Shown here piece by piece: positions 5,802 to 7,730 of a stretch of DNA of 7,730 bases. The notes under the pieces are model-generated. The model saw only the letters and a list, made by a program, of their open reading frames with translations, searched no databases and had not been told where the DNA came from. Source of the stretch: Bacteroidales bacterium (GTDB taxonomy: Bacteria > Bacteroidota > Bacteroidia > Bacteroidales > WCHB1-69); NCBI GenBank assembly GCA_028683685.1, contig JAQUHH010000103.1, positions 1 through 7,730 on the forward strand, given 5' to 3'. Position numbers and translations under genes: made by a program. Position 1 is the first letter of the stretch. Each line of letters opens with the position of its first letter.

Positions 5802-7633
5802 AACATACCTATAGCGTAGTTGGAATGTCGTGTAGTGGTTGCCAAGCCAACGTAGAACGAGTATTGGGCAGTTTGCCAGAAGTTGAAAAGATAACGGTAA
5901 ATCTTGCAAAAGCAGAAGTCACTATTGAAATGAGCACGCATATTCCTCTTGAAAAACTACAAGAAGCCTTATTAAAAGGAGGTTTGCACTATACAATAGA
6001 CATTCCTTCTCACGGAAACAAAACCAAGAAAGTTCCCATTCCTGTTAAAAAAATGAAACCAAAAGGAAATGGAGTTTATTATTGTCCAATGCACTGCGAA
6101 GGCGATATGACGCATGATAAGCCAGGAGATTGTTCGGTTTGTGGAATGCCTTTAGTAGAAGAACCTCAAGCTGCTCAACAACAGCAATATACCTGTCCAA
6201 TGCATCCCGAAATTATCACTACAAAACCGGGTTCTTGTCCCAAATGTGGAATGGATTTAGTGCCTTTGAAACCAATGGAAAGCCAAGAGCAAAAAGGATA
6301 TAAAGAGATGGTGAAAAAGATGAAAATAGCCTTGCTTTTTACCATTCCTGTTTTTATAATTTCCATGAGCGATATGATTCCCAATAATCCCTTGCTTAAA
6401 CTTATGGATCACCAAAACTGGAATTGGGTGCAATTTGTGCTAACTTTACCTGTTGTTTTTTATGCTTGTTGGATTTTCTTTGTTCGAGCATGGAAGTCCA
6501 TTGTAACATGGAATTTGAACATGTTCACCTTGGTTGGAATAGGAACTGGAGTCGCTTTTTTGTTTAGCATTTTAGGACTGCTCTTTCCAGATTTATTTCC
6601 TGCAGAATTTAAAACCGAATATGGAACGGTAGCACTTTATTTTGAAGCCACTGTGGTTATTCTAACGCTGGTTTTATTGGGACAATTGCTCGAAGCCAGA
6701 GCGCACCGTCGAACCAGCGGAGCCATTAAAGAACTTCTTGAAATGGCCCCTTCAGAAGCTATTTTGGTCGAAAATGGAGTAGACAAAGTGGTTTCTATTC
6801 ATGATATTAAAGTAGGAGATTTGCTAAGAGTAAAGCCTGGCGATAAAATTCCAGTAGACGGAAAACTTACAGAAGGGAATAGCAATGTGGATGAATCGAT
6901 GATTTCGGGAGAACCTATTCCTGTGGATAAAAAAATGGGTGACAGAGTAAGTGCAGGAACAATTAATGGAAACAAATCTTTTGTTATAATTGCCGAAAAA
7001 GTAGGAGCCGATACTTTGCTTTCTCAAATCATTCAAATGGTGAGCGATGCAAGTCGTTCTCGGGCACCTATTCAGAAATTAGTCGATACCGTTGCAAAAT
7101 ATTTTGTGCCAATTATTGTTATGATATCCATTATCACTTTTTTTGTATGGGCCATTTTTGGACCTTATCCGGCATACGTATACGCCTTTGTAAATGCGAT
7201 TGCAGTTTTGATTATTGCATGTCCTTGTGCCTTGGGTTTAGCAACGCCAATGTCGGTGATGGTAGGCGTTGGAAAAGGTGCTCAATCGGGCGTTTTAATT
7301 AAAAATGCCGAAGCCTTAGAAACCATGAATAAGGTAAATGTTTTGATTATCGACAAAACAGGAACCATCACAGAAGGGAAACCATCAGTAGAAAGAATTT
7401 ATGCAACAGAAGGAAATAATGAATTAGATTTAATACAAAAAATTGCTTCCTTAAATCAATACAGCGAGCATCCATTAGCAGAAGCAGTTATCAAATATGG
7501 CAAAACAAAAAATATTCAATTGCTGGATGTAAAAGATTTTGAAGCCATTGCAGGAAAAGGTGTGGTGGGAACCCTTGGAGAAGAAAAAGTAGCCTTGGGT
7601 AATTTAAACCCTAACTCTTCATTTTTTACGTAA
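5798..7633 (+). pseudogene. copA: Copper-type P1B ATPase, truncated at the 3' end in the nucleotide-binding domain
   Basis: The 611-residue product is the front of a copper-exporting P-type ATPase. In order: an HMA domain at 1-66 with GMSCSGC at 9-15; two CPMH...CGM heavy-metal-binding modules at 94-120 and 131-156; membrane helices near 177-190, 211-229, 241-262 and 276-297; the actuator domain with ISGEP at 369-373; and helices near 437-455 and 461-480 with the ion-binding CPC at 475-477. The phosphorylation motif DKTGT follows at 519-523, then SEHPL at 556-560 and GKGVVG at 586-591 of the nucleotide-binding domain. Relatives run to about 800 residues and go on from VALGN with the rest of the N-domain, the GDGxND hinge and helices 7 and 8. 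Here VALGN (598-602) is followed by LNPNSSFFT and a stop, so all of these are missing. Without them ATP hydrolysis and transport are not possible. The family role is Cu+ efflux to the periplasm; ion choice rests on CPC and the N-terminal modules. A minus-strand reading frame starts at the break, suggesting an insertion at about 7604. Confidence 0.88.
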
Positions 7634-7730
7634 TAGGGAAATTCAGTTTGTCAAATAGTACTTTATTCTTTTTAGTAATATTTTCATCATGCCATTTCCC
7701 GTTAATTTTCACTTTTTTAATATCGATTAA
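7604..7730. mobile_element. Putative edge of inserted DNA that interrupts the copper ATPase
   Basis: Similarity to copper ATPases ends at codon 602 (7601-7603). From 7604 the plus-strand frame reads unrelated residues and soon stops, while the minus strand becomes the one that reads as protein. A small dyad, CCCTA (7609-7613) with TAGGG (7634-7638), sits close to the junction. One edge only is visible, so no terminal repeats or target duplication can be compared. An insertion sequence is a likely cause, but a deletion or inversion joining two genes would look the same. Confidence 0.35.
7626..7730 (-). CDS. C-terminal end of an unidentified protein, truncated by the window edge
   Basis: From the right edge the minus strand is open for 34 codons to a TAA at 7626-7628. 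The sequence reads as real protein: charged and lysine-rich, with IDIKKVKINGKWHDE, then KKNKVLFDKLNFPIT at the end. I do not recognise the family. The stop overlaps the terminal codons of the broken ATPase on the other strand (7631-7633 is the ATPase stop). A transposase or other mobile-element protein is the contextual guess because the gene begins exactly where the ATPase is cut; no transposase motif is visible in so short a piece. Confidence 0.5.
   Translation of the reverse strand, partial: LIDIKKVKINGKWHDENITKKNKVLFDKLNFPIT

Noticed and set aside
6175..7036. Minus-strand frames opposite the copper ATPase (6175-6384 and 6824-7036)
   Set aside because: Both are antisense to strongly conserved ATPase domains and show no independent protein features.
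7604..7640. IS200/IS605-type end suggested by the CCCTA/TAGGG dyad near the junction
   Set aside because: The stem is only five bases, no tetranucleotide target or Y1 transposase motif can be seen, and only one edge is in the window.

Overview
The window looks like the chromosome of a member of the Bacteroidota, most likely a Flavobacterium-like flavobacterium. It is strongly AT-rich. A good TTTG-N17-TAnnTTTG promoter of the Bacteroidetes type can be read, Shine-Dalgarno sequences are absent or weak, and the gene content fits: a LytTR response regulator, a long type-2 PyrF, a secreted YwqK/MORN-like protein, and a copper ATPase with paired CPMHP-type metal-binding modules. The genus is an inference from style, not from a marker gene.

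Layout. Positions 1-707 (minus) are the N-terminal half of an aminopeptidase P family enzyme that runs off the left edge; its promoter lies at 746-774. The spacer 708-1037 holds two diverged copies of a REP-like palindromic element, the second of which probably also serves as terminator for the next unit. Positions 1038-3410 (minus) form a compact three-gene unit read right to left: a LytTR response regulator, then pyrF (orotidine 5'-phosphate decarboxylase), then a secreted YwqK/MORN-repeat protein, with gaps of 30 and 3 bases. The spacer 3411-3730 separates divergent genes and contains candidate promoters and a hairpin-rich, relatively GC-rich block. Positions 3731-5470 (plus) encode a polytopic membrane protein with GT-C glycosyltransferase features.

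The spacer 5471-5797 is not ordinary intergenic DNA. It begins with what looks like the signal peptide of a lost gene whose ATG has become ATA, followed by short out-of-frame coding-like pieces and a 12-base direct repeat. Positions 5798-7633 (plus) encode a copper-type P1B ATPase that stops in the middle of its nucleotide-binding domain, after the DKTGT and HP motifs but before the GDGxND hinge and the last two membrane helices, so it is almost certainly inactive as a pump. Directly against its broken end, on the minus strand, is the C-terminus of another protein (7626-7730) that continues off the right edge. The simplest reading is that foreign DNA, possibly a mobile element, cut the ATPase gene.

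Functionally the left half is housekeeping (peptide turnover, pyrimidine synthesis) plus a regulator, while the right half shows decay: an orphan membrane glycosyltransferase-like gene, a gene remnant and an interrupted copper exporter. I saw no CRISPR array, tRNA, rRNA or convincing new defence system.
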